Source: Scilla litardierei
Lineage: Eukaryota; Streptophyta; Magnoliopsida; Asparagales; Asparagaceae
DNA: 64,000 nt
NCBI GenBank assembly: GCA_030789695.1
Contig: CM061138.1
Location: 16,440,214 to 16,504,213, forward strand
Direction of reading: 5' to 3'
The translations under genes and the position numbers were made by a program. The notes under the pieces are model-generated. The model had not been told where the DNA came from. It saw only the letters and a list, made by a program, of their open reading frames with translations, and ran no database searches. This document shows positions 10,581 through 23,000 of this stretch, piece after piece (within the stretch, counting starts at the first letter, position 1; the number at the start of each line of letters is the position of its first letter).

Positions 10581-11566
10581 TAGATCTCAAAAAGATAACA
10601 TTTAAAATAAAGAGAACAAGAGAAAAACCTTAATTGGAATCCCATAGATAGCAAAATTAAGCTCGAGAGATTTCCAATTTAATAAGGCTAGAATTGCTTA
10701 GAAGCTTTGAGAATTTAAAACCCCAAAAATCCTAGAGATTTTCAGATAGCTTAAGAGAGTTTGAAAGCTTAGAAATCTCAAAAAAATAATATTCAATTAT
10801 GTTGTCAAAACTCTAAGCAAACTCCCCTTAAATAGAGCTCAAAAAACCATTGAAAATCGCTCTCTAAAATGCCTTCCAAACGGCACAATCGACAACACTC
10901 CGTAAAATGCAGAACTGTGTTTGTCGCGCCGCTGGGGCAAGAGTGGTCGACTATAATGCATTTGGTAGTCCTGTAGTCGACTATCCGTATAACGGTAGTC
11001 GGCTACTCACAACACTGTAGTCGACTATCCGTATAACGGTAGTCGGTTAATGCATTTGGGTAACAGACCAAATGCATTGTTTTCCTTCAGATAGTCGGCT
11101 ATTTTTCTGGTACTTGGAACAATGAATGCAAAATACACACAAAAACAGCTTTAAACAATTTTAAAAACTTTTCTAAATAATCTGAGAAGTTTAAAACATT
11201 ATTTGTGTGTGTGTGTGTGCAAGCTTCAACTATTGACTTTGACATTCTAAGACAAGTAAATAATAAACATAAAATACATCACCCACACACTTGCAGTCTA
11301 GATGCATTTCCTTAAGATTTGATCACTTGTCTAGAAGTCTTACACCTTCATGAGTCTTTGTCTTGAGCTCATGATCTCCGATGTAATCTTCAAGTTCATT
11401 TACTCTTCAACAAGCATTAATTTCACATCTTCCTTATATTTAGCTTGAGTTGACCAATCTTGACTTTAAATCATGTACTCAGAAAACATCTTACAATATA
11501 TAATTAGTAACGCTAATTGTTTGCTTAATCATCAAAACCAACTTAGAGATGTTGCATTAACCAACA
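10580..11566 (-). repeat. LTR fragment of a SIRE-like copia family, minus orientation
   Basis: The minus strand starts TGTTGGTTAATGCAAC at 11566 and continues AAGTTGG, TTTGATGATTAAGCAAACA. The same string (with few changes) opens the plus-strand LTR at 13459. Both share a mid-LTR block rich in AGTCGACT motifs (10938-11100 here, 14448-14580 there), typical of large plant copia LTRs. Homology fades at about 10580, so the U5 end is lost. Within it, 'gtagtcgactatccgtataa' is tandemly repeated (about 10970 and 11018). Confidence 0.65.
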
Positions 11567-13458
11567 TTCAGTGATCTCCATGCAGCGGACCATAACTTGC
11601 CTCATCAGTATAGTGATCCAAGTTGTCATTCATTCATTAGTAGAAAACACAACACGAGAACTTGTGAAAGAGTAACTACCAAGCATTGCCACATCAGATG
11701 AGTACAAAGGATATGTAACTATGAGGTCCAATAAAAATAGACATCCATCATGCATTGACACGTCAGATGGCGATGATGCAGGGAGCGAATCTTAGCCCAA
11801 AAATCACTTTTACGTGTCCCGGTTTAAGCGATCCCCTTTCTCCTTTCAGTTTTCTTTATTTTCCGGTTTTAAGGACTCCGATGGATACATGGTTTCTCCG
11901 TGGTCGGGGTTAAATGATCAGGACGGGTATACCTGTATTCTACGAACCAGGGCACGATGGCTCCCAAATATCAGTAGAGTGATGCCAGTTGCATTCGCAT
12001 GTCCCGGGTTAAGCCACGTCACCCCATGATCAACATATGTGTGGGTCCCAAAAAGCAATGCAAAGGACAGTGCATACATATGCATCCCTTCCAAAAACAA
12101 AATGGTATGATTTGCATTAGGGGCCCCAAAATAGTTCCACGTGTCCCCTAATTGTTTGGGGGCTCATGGTAACTTTATTTTTACGATGATGACCTCGTTT
12201 GATACGATGGTTGTATTTACTTTGAATAAAGTATGGGACACTGCATGCATGTCAGCAATTATGTTTTCAAAAAAAAAATGCAAACAACGGGATATAAATC
12301 TCGGCCAATCGTTGTCCCACAAATCACTTAAATAATTCAAAGCTCAAACAGTGGTGTTAATTATTGATCTTGTCCCCATTGAAAACTCTATGATCTGCAC
12401 GATTATTGAACTGCAATAATACAAAGCTCGCTTACAGGCGAATACACGTCGACACCACTCGCAATGTGGTTGAAGATAATTGCTAAATACACCCATATTC
12501 TTACGGGTGTGTGCAATGTTGGCTTTCCAAAAATGGGAATTATGGGTGTATTTAGTCCCGCCGTTGTTGAACGGCAATAGGGAGTTGCCACGCACATGTA
12601 CCGAATAGCTCGCGCTGCGCGTAGCAACTCCGATTGCAATAGCGTTGAAGTGTTGTTCGCTATAAATTAAGGTTATTTGGTAACAAATTTGATATGACCA
12701 ACGTTGATTGTGGTGTCGTTGGCCATGTATCATGCCACGTGTTTGAAGGTGAAACAATATGAGACACTAGATATTTAAAAAACGCAAGTGTCAATTGAGA
12801 GATTTGGGGGCTAGATCTCGGTCAAGGGTTCAAAATGAGGGGAAAAAACAGAATAGGGACGACTGGACCGAATGCTCGAGGGCTTAAATTGTTTGTTGGT
12901 TGCATGGGCCCCGCAAACTCCCAACGACAACAGACAACACGGATCCCACTCACGTATGACGTCACGTGTGGGCCCCGCCGCTTCGACCGGGCTTGGCGGG
13001 TGAAAAATAAAAGCCCTATATTTGTTTCCTGGATTTTGTAAGGGGTTTGCTATATACACCTCATTTCTTAAGGTGTATGTAGAATTTAGTGCAAATTTTT
13101 GCTATTTTTAAAAGAACTATAAGGAGGTGTGACATTGTGGTGTGATATATTTGCTTTTTTAACAAAATAAAATGACTGCATCTCATTTCTTGAGATGTAT
13201 TTATCTCTGTCGTTTTGTAATTTTGTCCGAGTTTTTAACCTCAAAAATCATTCTTGAATGCATTCAGGAAAGGGATATCACAAAAGCTCCATAAGTCCAC
13301 CAACATCCTTCATTCATATATTCTCATTTAATTCGTGACAATGACTATAGCATCATCGCATTGCATATGAATACACTTCTAGCCTTTGCTCAAGAATCAA
13401 ATATTTACTTCGATCCACTGAAACCTCTTCGGCTAAGGAGTCTCGACACAGACATCCT
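11567..13458. other. Repeat-like DNA between two inverted LTRs, no gene recognised
   Basis: Contains a short perfect inverted repeat (12483-12555) and a pair of imperfect direct copies around 'catttcttaaggtgtatg' (13062) and 'catttcttgagatgtattt' (13185). An open frame of 137 codons on the minus strand (12344-12757) shows no recognisable domain and runs through repeat-like sequence, so it is not called as a gene. Confidence 0.4.
12483..12555. mobile_element. Tiny MITE or fold-back element
   Basis: Perfect 15-bp inverted termini CTAAATACACCCATA and TATGGGTGTATTTAG enclose 43 bp. The whole 73 bp would form a hairpin. No coding potential. Family unknown. Confidence 0.55.
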
Positions 13459-15290
13459 TGTTGGTTATTGCAATACTCTTAAGTTGGGTTTGATGATTAA
13501 GCAAACAATTAGTGCTACTACGTGTGTTTCTAGTTGATCTATGATAATTGGTCATTAAAGTCAACAATGGTCAACCTTGGAAATTATAAGAGGATTAAAA
13601 CCAAATATTGATGGTAAAGAGTCAATGGACTTGGAACTTACTTTGGAGATTAATTGCCCAAACTAAAGACTCGTAAGAAGTGCAGCTTCTTGAAAACAAG
13701 GAACTCAAGCTCATAAAGATGTATCAAGTTCACAAAGATGAGTGAGTGGTGTATTATATTTTGATTATTATCTTAGAATGTTAAAGTCATTAGATGAAGA
13801 GTGCACACACTCCAAATGATGTTTTAAACTTTACAAATGTTTTAGACAAGATTTAAAATTATTTTGAATCAATTTCATGAAGTTTTCATGTAGAAACTAA
13901 AGATCTAGATGTGCGTGCAAGCCAAATAACACAGATCTAGATAAAACTTGCGGAACCTTAAATCATTACCTTCTCTGATAGGAATCATACCTGAATCCAT
14001 GATGTTGACGATCTGGATGACGCAGCGGATGATCTTCCAGAATAGCACGAATCAACATTTGGAGAATCCCTTTAGCTTTCTCCTGGTTTCTCTCCGAGCG
14101 ACGTGACGTAGAAAAGACGGCTCTCTTTTGTTCGTGTATTCTGGGGATCATGACCACATGTATATATAGGCTAGCCTCCATAGACATAGGGTTTTCAACT
14201 CGGCCCATCAACGAGTTGAAGCCCAATAGCCTCTACACATAAAGGCCCCACAACCTATTTAACGCAGTTAGCCCACTTAATCAATTAAATCAGATCACTA
14301 ATACATTGGGCTTAATATGACAGTGTAGCACTATATAATTATTTATCGCATATTAGCCCAACGTTGGATTAAGATCCAACTTAGTTAGATAAGTTCCAAC
14401 ATTTCATAGTTTAAAAACCCCATACCAGAATTAGGGCCGACTGATTTTTAATTATAGTCGACTGTTTTGATTGAAAGAAGAGTTCTGCACTCTGGACCCT
14501 AAAGCAGTAGACAACAATACTACTGGCAGTTGATACCGTATTGACGGGAGTCAACTACCATCATAACGGGAGTCGACTGCAGCTGGGAATAACAAAGCCT
14601 CGAGGTTTGCGGAATGTTGTCTGGTTTTTCCGTTGCAAGGGTGTTTTCATCTAAGTTTTCAAGCGTATTTTCAAGGGTTATTTAAAGGGGTTTGGAAGAA
14701 ATTTTTGGCACCAAGTATTGAATGTTTTCTGAGATTTACAAGCTCTAATTTTCATCTTCAAGCTTTCAACTTTCAAGCCCTAACCTTTAGATTTGAACTT
14801 CTAAAGCTTTTAGGCACTTGGACTGTTTTGATTTTGAATCTCAGTAAGTTTTTCTCTTAATTCTATGAGATTCTAATCAAGTTTATTTTTGATCTCTTAA
14901 AGTTTTATTCTTACTTTCTTTGAGATCAAAAGTTTTATTCCATATCCACTTGAACACACAAAAGCTTCATCCATTCGCTATAAGATCTAGTAATAGCAAT
15001 TCCATCCGCAAGAAAGGTTTGTGGCACCACAAGTGTAATGGTGGGTTGGTAAGTCGTATATTGTTTTGGGTTGTTGGTGTGAACTCCGCTTTGAAGGATA
15101 GATTGGGTTGAGTTTGGAAACCCTAGCAAGTGAAGCTATGTAATTGTATTGGAAGGCCTAGCAAGTGGAGCTAGGCAAGTGTATTGGAAGCCCTCTTGGC
15201 GAGGCAGTTGCTCTCTTGTTGAAGAAATTTGATGAGTCCATTAAAACACTTCAGGTGAGAAGAGTTCACTTACTTCCGATTAGATTTAGA
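13459..15290 (+). repeat. LTR of the SIRE-like copia family, plus orientation, with nested insertion
   Basis: Starts TGTTGGTTATTGCAATAC, matching the start of the minus-strand LTR at 11566. The AGTCGACT block is at 14448-14580. The downstream part (15100-15200: 'gaaaccctagcaagtgaagc', 'ccctcttggcgaggcag') resembles the R/U5 end of large copia LTRs. The right boundary is approximate. It is interrupted by a 513-bp solo LTR at 13889-14401. No coding internal region adjoins it. Confidence 0.6.
13889..14401 (-). mobile_element. Solo LTR nested in an older LTR, TSD TTTCA
   Basis: On the minus strand it begins TGTTGGAACTTATC and ends TTTAGTTTCTACA. It is flanked by identical 5-bp duplications TTTCA (13884-13888 and 14402-14406). 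A TATA-like TATATATAGG sequence is near 14160. With no internal region it is a solo LTR left by LTR-LTR recombination. The flanking older LTR reads on across it. Confidence 0.85.
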
Positions 15291-15997
15291 TTATAAATAT
15301 TTACAAACTTGAGGTTGTCACAAAGAATCCTTCTGACAAACCCCGTACCATATTTTGTAATTAAAAGTATGGACTACAAAAAATATATAAAAAGCATTCT
15401 TCTATGGCACTCATATTGAATTTCTTATTCTAATTTATTCAAAGTTACTTAGATTAGAGAGTTGCAATATAGAGAGAGACGAAAGGCCCTTATATTCTTC
15501 TACGGCATTCTTCTTTAGAGATGCTAATTGGTTAATTTCTTATTCTATTTATTCAAAGTTACTTATATTGATTAAAAAAATTAAACTGTAGTGTTTTCTA
15601 AGTATCAAAATCATGGGATACTCTATCTCTTTCCCATGCGATGATGCTTCCCACTTCTATTCATCCCAAGTCCCAAATATCAAATCATGGGATTCTCTGT
15701 ATCAAAAAAAAAAAATCATGGGATTCTCTCTCTCTCTCTCTCATATGGTCTCCATTCCCACTTTTTTCGCTACAAAGTCCCAATTTTTCGTTTAAAGTAA
15801 ATAAAATTCAAGCAAAATTACAAAATACAATTCTCGAAATGGCTAAAACCCACATTAATAATGCACTAATACTATTAAAAAGGGCAGGGTTTTTGAATTA
15901 TCACCCACATTTTGATAGCTAATTTAAAAAAGAGTTTTTTGAATTATCACTCTCCTATTGATAAATCATTCAAAAACAGTCCAAAATTACCGATCTT
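15291..15997. other. Upstream region of the sugar transporter gene
   Basis: AT-rich. Holds an imperfect direct repeat ('ttcttattctaatttattcaaagtt' type, about 15420 and 15537) and a (CT)n run at about 15725-15742. No ORF of note. Confidence 0.5.
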
Positions 15998-16007
15998 TTT
16001 TATGTCC

Positions 16008-16015
16008 ATATAAAG
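16008..16015 (+). promoter_or_regulatory. Candidate TATA box of the TST gene
   Basis: ATATAAAG sits just ahead of a C/T-rich stretch (16030-16120) that looks like a plant 5' leader. No transcript evidence; another upstream start is possible. Confidence 0.35.
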
Positions 16016-16039
16016 AAAAAAAAAACCACAGCGACAGAG

Positions 16040-16958
16040 CTCTGCATAGAGAGCCACGCATGTTCCTCTCCCGCTGCCTTCGCCCTCCGACTCTCTCTCT
16101 CTGTGTCTGTTTGGGTTTTAGGGAGAGAAAAAAAAAGGAAAAAAACAAAAAAGCCCATCTCCAAAAGATCTCAATTTGACAGATTGTAAACAGCTATAAT
16201 TGCTAATTTGCTAATAGTTGGCCTCTTTTTAAATTTATTCTTCTTTTGGCTCTTCTTCAACAGTGTGAAGAGTATATTAGATGCCCTGAAGATTCCTGAT
16301 TGAGGGTGTGGAGTTAACAAAAAGTTTCCTTGTATTTATTTGATCTATGAGAGCGATTGGAGAAGAAAAATTATTTTTTCTCGGGGGGTTTTTTTCCCTT
16401 CTTGTGTGGTCTATAATATCGACCTACAAGGGTCATATGTTGAGTGGGGTTTGTTCTGTTGCTTTCCTATTGGGCCATTGAGGGCGGCGTTTCGTCTTGT
16501 TGAGTGTGTGTCTCTCACTCGACGTCCGGAATTTTATAGATTTTTATAGTTTAAAGGCATCCTCTTGAATATCTAGGGTTTCTTTGAGGGCATGCCAGTC
16601 GCGGTTTGATCTGGGTGGTGCTCGATTTGTGTGAAAGGCATCAAAATAATATCAAAGTTCAATTTTGAAGGTGATTTCTTGTCGGGTTTTGATCTACATG
16701 GCAGAATTTTTAGTTTCTCTTGCATATTTTTTTTTTAGTTTGCGTATGCAAGCACTGGAATCGATGTTTTTGTTGTTATAGATCTGGATGGCATGAGATT
16801 AAGGAGATTTGAATGCATCTTGTATTTATCCGAATCAAACTCAATCAGATCGTTCTTCTTCTTACATAGGTTCATTTTGTTCCTGTGATTTAATTTTGTA
16901 CTCGAATTCTGCTGCAGGTCTAATTGATTTGTGACTTGGTGGTCTGTTCCTTGATAGA
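16040..16958 (+). other. Probable 5' UTR of the TST gene, with an intron
   Basis: A CT-rich leader (about 16040-16180) is followed by sequence with a good acceptor CTGCAG at 16912-16917, leaving a 41-base stretch before the start codon. TST-type genes commonly have a leader intron. The donor site was not fixed. Confidence 0.4.
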
Positions 16959-17040
16959 ATGATGAGTGGAGCAGTTTTTGTTGCAATTGCTGCTACAATT
17001 GGTAATTTACTTCAAGGTTGGGACAATGCTACCATTGCAG
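16959..17040 (+). CDS. TST2: TST coding exon 1 (residues 1-27)
   Basis: Encodes the first transmembrane helix start (MMSGAVFVAIAATIGNLLQG) and ends phase 1 at GCAG|gtaata. Intron 1 is 297 bp (17041-17337). Confidence 0.93.
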
Positions 17041-20000
17041 GTAATATTTCTCTCTCCAAATCAGCAAGCTATCTGTTGAACTTGACGTGTTTACTTGTTA
17101 GATTATAAATAGAATTTTTAGTAATTTTATTGAACGTCTTCATAATTTGATTCCTGTTGGACATAAACATAGGGGACTAGTGGCTGTGGGAATACTTAGA
17201 TAAATTTCTTCTATGTTTATTGCCATCGAAGTAATAACCGTTCTTAAAGTGCAAATACTATGCGATTCATGGATGTGATTATTCAGGCTTGAGAACCTTC
17301 AGTTTTTGAAAGATCTTGTTTCCTCTTTCAACTTCAGGGGCTGTTCTTTACATAAAGAGGGAATTTGAGTTGGAAACTAAGCCCACTCTTGAGGGGCTAA
17401 TCGTAGCTATGTCACTAATTGGAGCCACAATCATCACAACATTTTCTGGGCCTGTATCAGATTGGGTTGGCAGACGACCCATGTTAATAATCTCATCGGT
17501 TCTCTACTTCGTGAGTGGTCTGTTGATGTTGTGGGCTCCCAATGTCTACATGTTGCTTTTGGCAAGGCTTATTGATGGTTTCGGGATCGGTTTGGCTGTC
17601 ACTCTTGTTCCAGTTTACATATCTGAGACAGCACCTGCAGAAATTAGAGGATTGCTGAATACACTCCCTCAGTTCAGTGGATCTGGAGGAATGTTTCTGT
17701 CATACTGTATGGTCTTCAGTATGTCTTTAATGCCACAACCAAATTGGAGACTGATGCTGGGGGTTCTGTCCATTCCTTCCCTTCTATATTTTGCTCTGAC
17801 AATATTCTATTTACCTGAATCCCCAAGGTGGCTTGTTAGCAAAGGGCGAATGGCAGAGGCTAAAAAGGTTCTGCAGAGGTTACGTGGAAGGGACGATGTT
17901 GCAGGTTTGGAGCACAATAACTTTTATGGTCCTTCCAGTTGGAAATTATGGTGTATTTTGAAAGATATTATTATTTTTGAGTTGAAATCGTGGAATATTT
18001 CTTGAACCTCTCATGTCATATCATTTATTGCATGCAAATGTGTGACCTTGATAAATTTGCTATATTGTGGTCAGTTCCATGTTTACTTTGTACATCTCAT
18101 ATATGGCCAGCCACTTCCATTGAGTGGACATCAGTTTTGGTTGTTTTAACTAATTGAGCTTTTCATGTTTCTTCTCGTAGTTCTGTACTATTGAAAGCAC
18201 ATACTGCAAGTTAAAAATTTAGCTTTCTGCATATTCTTGCACAGTAAGATTGACACTTGAGGAAGACTGTTTGAAACCGTTGCAATGTTCACAGCTGCAT
18301 GCAATGTTACATATTTGGTTTCATGTGCTTTTCTTTAATATTATCTAGTTTCTATACCTTCATTGATTTCCTATTTAGGACAATATTAAAACTTTCCACT
18401 GAATTTCTCTACAATTTAAGATTTTGTGGCAAAATGCGCTATGTGCGATAGTTTTGATGCAGGATCCGGCGAGGTCTTGGGCTAGTTTAAATCAGTCATT
18501 AGCCTTTTCAATTATATTTCTTTACTATTTACATTCTAGGGGATAAGCTTTTTCATTGGCAGGTTTTGTTAGATTTACTTTAAGGAGTCTTGACTAAATG
18601 TCTCTAGTTATTTTCCGTTGCTTATTAATGATACTTAGTTATGCTGCTTTAGTTAACTTGTGATGCATACTGCAAAAATTTCAAGTCCCAATGTGTGTAG
18701 CACAATGGTATCATATAGAATTCTTTTCTACTATTCTGAATTTGTTGTATCTATACTACTATACAAGCAACTGTTGAAAGATAATCAAAAGATGCCAAAA
18801 AGATTACATCTGCTAGTTTTGTGTTCAATTTGGAAGTGGTGGGCATATGCTGTGATACCAATTGTTGGGGCTCAAGTGGTGAGCGCAGACACTAAAACCT
18901 TGATGCACTATTCACTCTACAGGGGCTACTCTTACAACTTTCACACCTACCCTCTCACTTACACTCAACTCACACCTCTTCTCTTTTGGTAGCTAGCCTA
19001 TTAGCACTCCTTGGCTGGTTACTCATTGAAAGGCCCATTATATAGAGAATACTTCTAGATGCGCATATGCCAAAAGCTTCTCGTTTCTTTGAACAACCCT
19101 AGATATTCTCTACATGTTTTTACAAAAATCTAACTTCTACTTTGTTACCATAGATAAATACTTATATGGTTCTAGAAACTTTTCTAGATATATCTAGATC
19201 TTTCTATACAAATCTAGAGTATTTTAGAGAAACATTTTGCTCTTTAGAAAGGTTGTAATAATCAAGGTGTTGATCTCAACACTCCCACTTAACAAATTCC
19301 TCGTTTCGTCATTTTTCCTTCCACTTGTCTCTGTTTTGAAGTCATAGTCTTGCTGGAGTAACTGTAACATATTCCGTCACATTGATCTATTATTGCTTTC
19401 GCCGTCCAGTCGATCTCTAAAGCCACATTACTTGTTCTTTACAAACATATATATGGCTTGGATAGTTTGAACTTGGCGTCTTTGATGCATCCGTCTTGCC
19501 ACAGACTCTTATCCTTTAGGGACTGTGAAAAATTGGCTTCCAATTTGCTTATTTATGTGGTTCTTTTTTTTCATTTTGACTCTCAAGATGTTTTGTTTTA
19601 TTGGCTCCTCGTAGTTTCTCTTGCAACTGAACTTTTGGCGGGGTTCCCTCAAATGATTCTGGTAGATCTTGCTCCTTTGGCGTCTTTTGATAAACATAGG
19701 TTCTTTTTGGCATTTCCTTTGCTTTTGGCCTTATTAACCTTATCAGAACCTTTTGGAACACTTCTAATGTCAACAAGCACCATGTGATCTTTTACAAATT
19801 CAATAACCTTTTTATGAGACCTTAAACAACTACTGCCTCCTCGGCCATCTCTATCGTTGTTACCTCCATTGATGCTTCTTCCAATGTTTTTGGAATTTGC
19901 TTTTCTTGGACAACCAATTGAGTGGTCCCTTCTTCAATAACCTTTTTATGAGACCTTAAACAACCACTGCCTCCTCGGTCATCTCTATCGTTCCTACCTC

Positions 20001-23000
20001 CATTGATGCTGCTTCCAATGCTTTTTGAATTTACTTTTCTTGGACAGCCAATTGAGTGGTCCCTTCATCCTTGAACAACTTTGATTTACCTTCGTGACGG
20101 TAATAATGGAGATCTTGGTCGTGGGATCATTTGCTCTTTTCTTTGATGTTGGGGAGTAATAGACAAGGTGTTGATGGTGTGGCCTTTTTAGTGGTTATAA
20201 GATCTGGGCCTTCAAAGTTGATCCCGTCATCATCATCATTGGTCATCTCTTGATCTATCAATGCTTCTATAGTTACCGATCTACTATTGGTTATGGTAGT
20301 GGTTATTGCTCCGTTGCAGAGCTCTTGTTCTTTGAACCAAATGTCTTCCCATGTCATGCTGGATGCTTTGACATCCTATTATTTTTCATTATCTTGATAG
20401 CGGCATGATGTTGCAGCATTACCTTCTACATACATTATTTTGCAGTGACAATATGTGGCAAAAATTCCACTGCCACAATTATAGCACTTTTGATCACCTT
20501 GGCCTTGCTTGATGATTATCCTGGCCTTCACGCGATCTGATTTCTTCCATGGTAATATCGTTCATACTTTGTGCCGGTTGCTTTGCTTCTGCCTTTGCTG
20601 TTGAGCGTGAATCGGCTTCATTTTTAATTAAACACCACCGGACTAGTGTTTCTTGATGCATTACCAAATTTTTCTACTTCAAAAGAGATGGTTGAGTTTG
20701 CTAATCATGAATACCAACAATATATCTATTTCATATTACCAAAATATCATCAATAGGATCACACAAAGTTACGATAAATGCATTAAGTAATCGTTATCAC
20801 TAAAATACTAGTATAATACTACAAGTCTATAAATTAACAAAATATTAAAATTCAAAATACTGCATGAGTAGAAAATGAATTAAAAGATTAACAGAAAGAA
20901 TGACTTATCCCACATTATTTAACAAGCTCATTCTTCACACATCTCTTGGACAAATGTTTCAGCATATTCTGCATCCGATGATAAACTATCTAAAGAAGAT
21001 GAATCTGATATCCATGAATCAGAACCTAAAGCTTCCTCCTCCTCGAGCATTTGCTTCTTTTCTTTTTTCCTTTCCAGATTATGATGCGATGGCTTTTCCT
21101 TTCTTTGAAGTCTTTAATCTTTTTGCTAGCTCTTGGCGTTGGATCCACCCCCATCGCTTCTTCAATTTGTCGCAACGTCAATCTTTCTATATGGAAGACT
21201 TCATCGTCATCTTTATCTAAAGCAATAGAAGCATCGACTGATTTTTGATGAGCCATCCACTCGGCCATCTTGCCCTCCATCATGGAACGAGCAGATATGG
21301 TATCAATGTTTCTGCTTTCAAATCTTTCTTTCCATTGAGCATTAAATTTGATATAGACTAATTTTTTAATTTATTAGTACTTAGTCTATTCCTTCTTCTT
21401 TTTGAATATGTTAATGAAAATACAATAACTAATTAGACATCATAGAAAATGAGTATACGATGAATGGAAGATATAAAAGAAATTTTATTTAAATTTTTAT
21501 CATATCAAAACACTCCAATATCTTTCACAACCACTCGCTAATAATTAATCCCAAAATCCTTATGGCCATCTTCTTCAAATCTGGCGCCATGTCACCATGC
21601 GAAAGCAACCAATTATCTAAAAATAAAAAACCAAATTCAAATTTCTTTTTAGTTTAAATGTTAAAATATTAAAAACTGCTATAACATGAAATTGATATTT
21701 GTTTTTAGCTATACCTGGATCAAGTGAATGATTTTTTTGCTTGCTTTTGTGTTATACCAAAAGATCTGCCTAAATTTTAATACAAAGGCAGGTGGAAGCT
21801 AATTTTGTCCTGCATATGAGGATCATCTCAGGATCATATGTATACTTCTTGAACATGCACTCTGCGAATTTATCTGCAAAGGTACCATCTCCATTAATAG
21901 CCTGCCATCTTTGATAATAAAAATACGGGTTCAACAAATGACTCGTTATGTGCAAATGAGTCTTCAACTTATTATTCCATCTTTTAATTAGAATGAAAAT
22001 CGGCCTAGATTTTTTCTCATTATGCTTCAAATTTAACGTGATCTCCTTCTTGCATATGTCCAAGTCTCTTTACAATCACCCTATTGACGGAGTGTCGCTA
22101 TCTGTCCTTCGAAGAACGTTGACGATTAGATCAAAAATGTTTAATGCCTGTGTACCGTTCTTTCAAAATGAACGGCTATTAATGATTGTATATACCTACA
22201 AAATACAAAGTTAATCAAAAACATCAATTAGTTAGTTAACCCTTAATTGTGATAACATGTGAACCAAATAACAAATTAAATTAGAAATTTGATTTTACCC
22301 TTTTTGCTTGAACAATCATGGATAACTTCAACTCCTCCCATTCGCTGGAATTAGCAAAAGCCTTCAATTTGGACTTCTTCTCTGACAAGCTTTGTAATTA
22401 TAAAAATGCTGTAGCAAGTGTGTTCCACTGGGCCTAACAAGACCTCTCTCAATCTACTCTTTTGTCATATAAAGAACGATAGTTTGTGCATACATGTAGA
22501 TAGTGATGCCTTTAGCATCTAAAATTGCATCTCGGATAAGCTTGATCTTTCCAATATTATGTAATAAGAGATTCAATGTATGTGCAGCATATGAAGTCTA
22601 GAAAATTGAGGTACATCTTAAAGCTAATAGCTTCACTACAGTCATATTGTTCGATGCATAGTCGGTTACTATTTACACAATAGATTGTTCTCTTAACTTT
22701 TCAATTGTTGCATTCACCAACTTATAGATATATTTGCCGTCATGTACATCATTAAATATGTTCTCAGAATCATAAAATATCATCATGCATAAGCATAGAT
22801 GACAATGTTCATTATGCTTCTACTCCAATCAGTCCAACAATTTGTCATAAGACTACAATCATAAAGTCTTATGTCTCTAGAAAAGCTTCTAACTTCTCCT
22901 TAGAAGTTACTTTCATAAGAAGATCATTCTTAGCCATCTTATAAGATGTATGACCTTTTCTATTTAGTCCATATTTGCCAACAGCTTGTAACTTCTGACC

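Noticed and set aside
12344..12757. 137-codon minus-strand open frame
   Set aside because: No recognisable domain, overlaps another frame and the 73-bp fold-back, and lies in repeat-like DNA. Probably chance.
18660..18992. 110-codon plus-strand frame in TST intron 2
   Set aside because: Overlaps the LTR at 18863 and has no domain.
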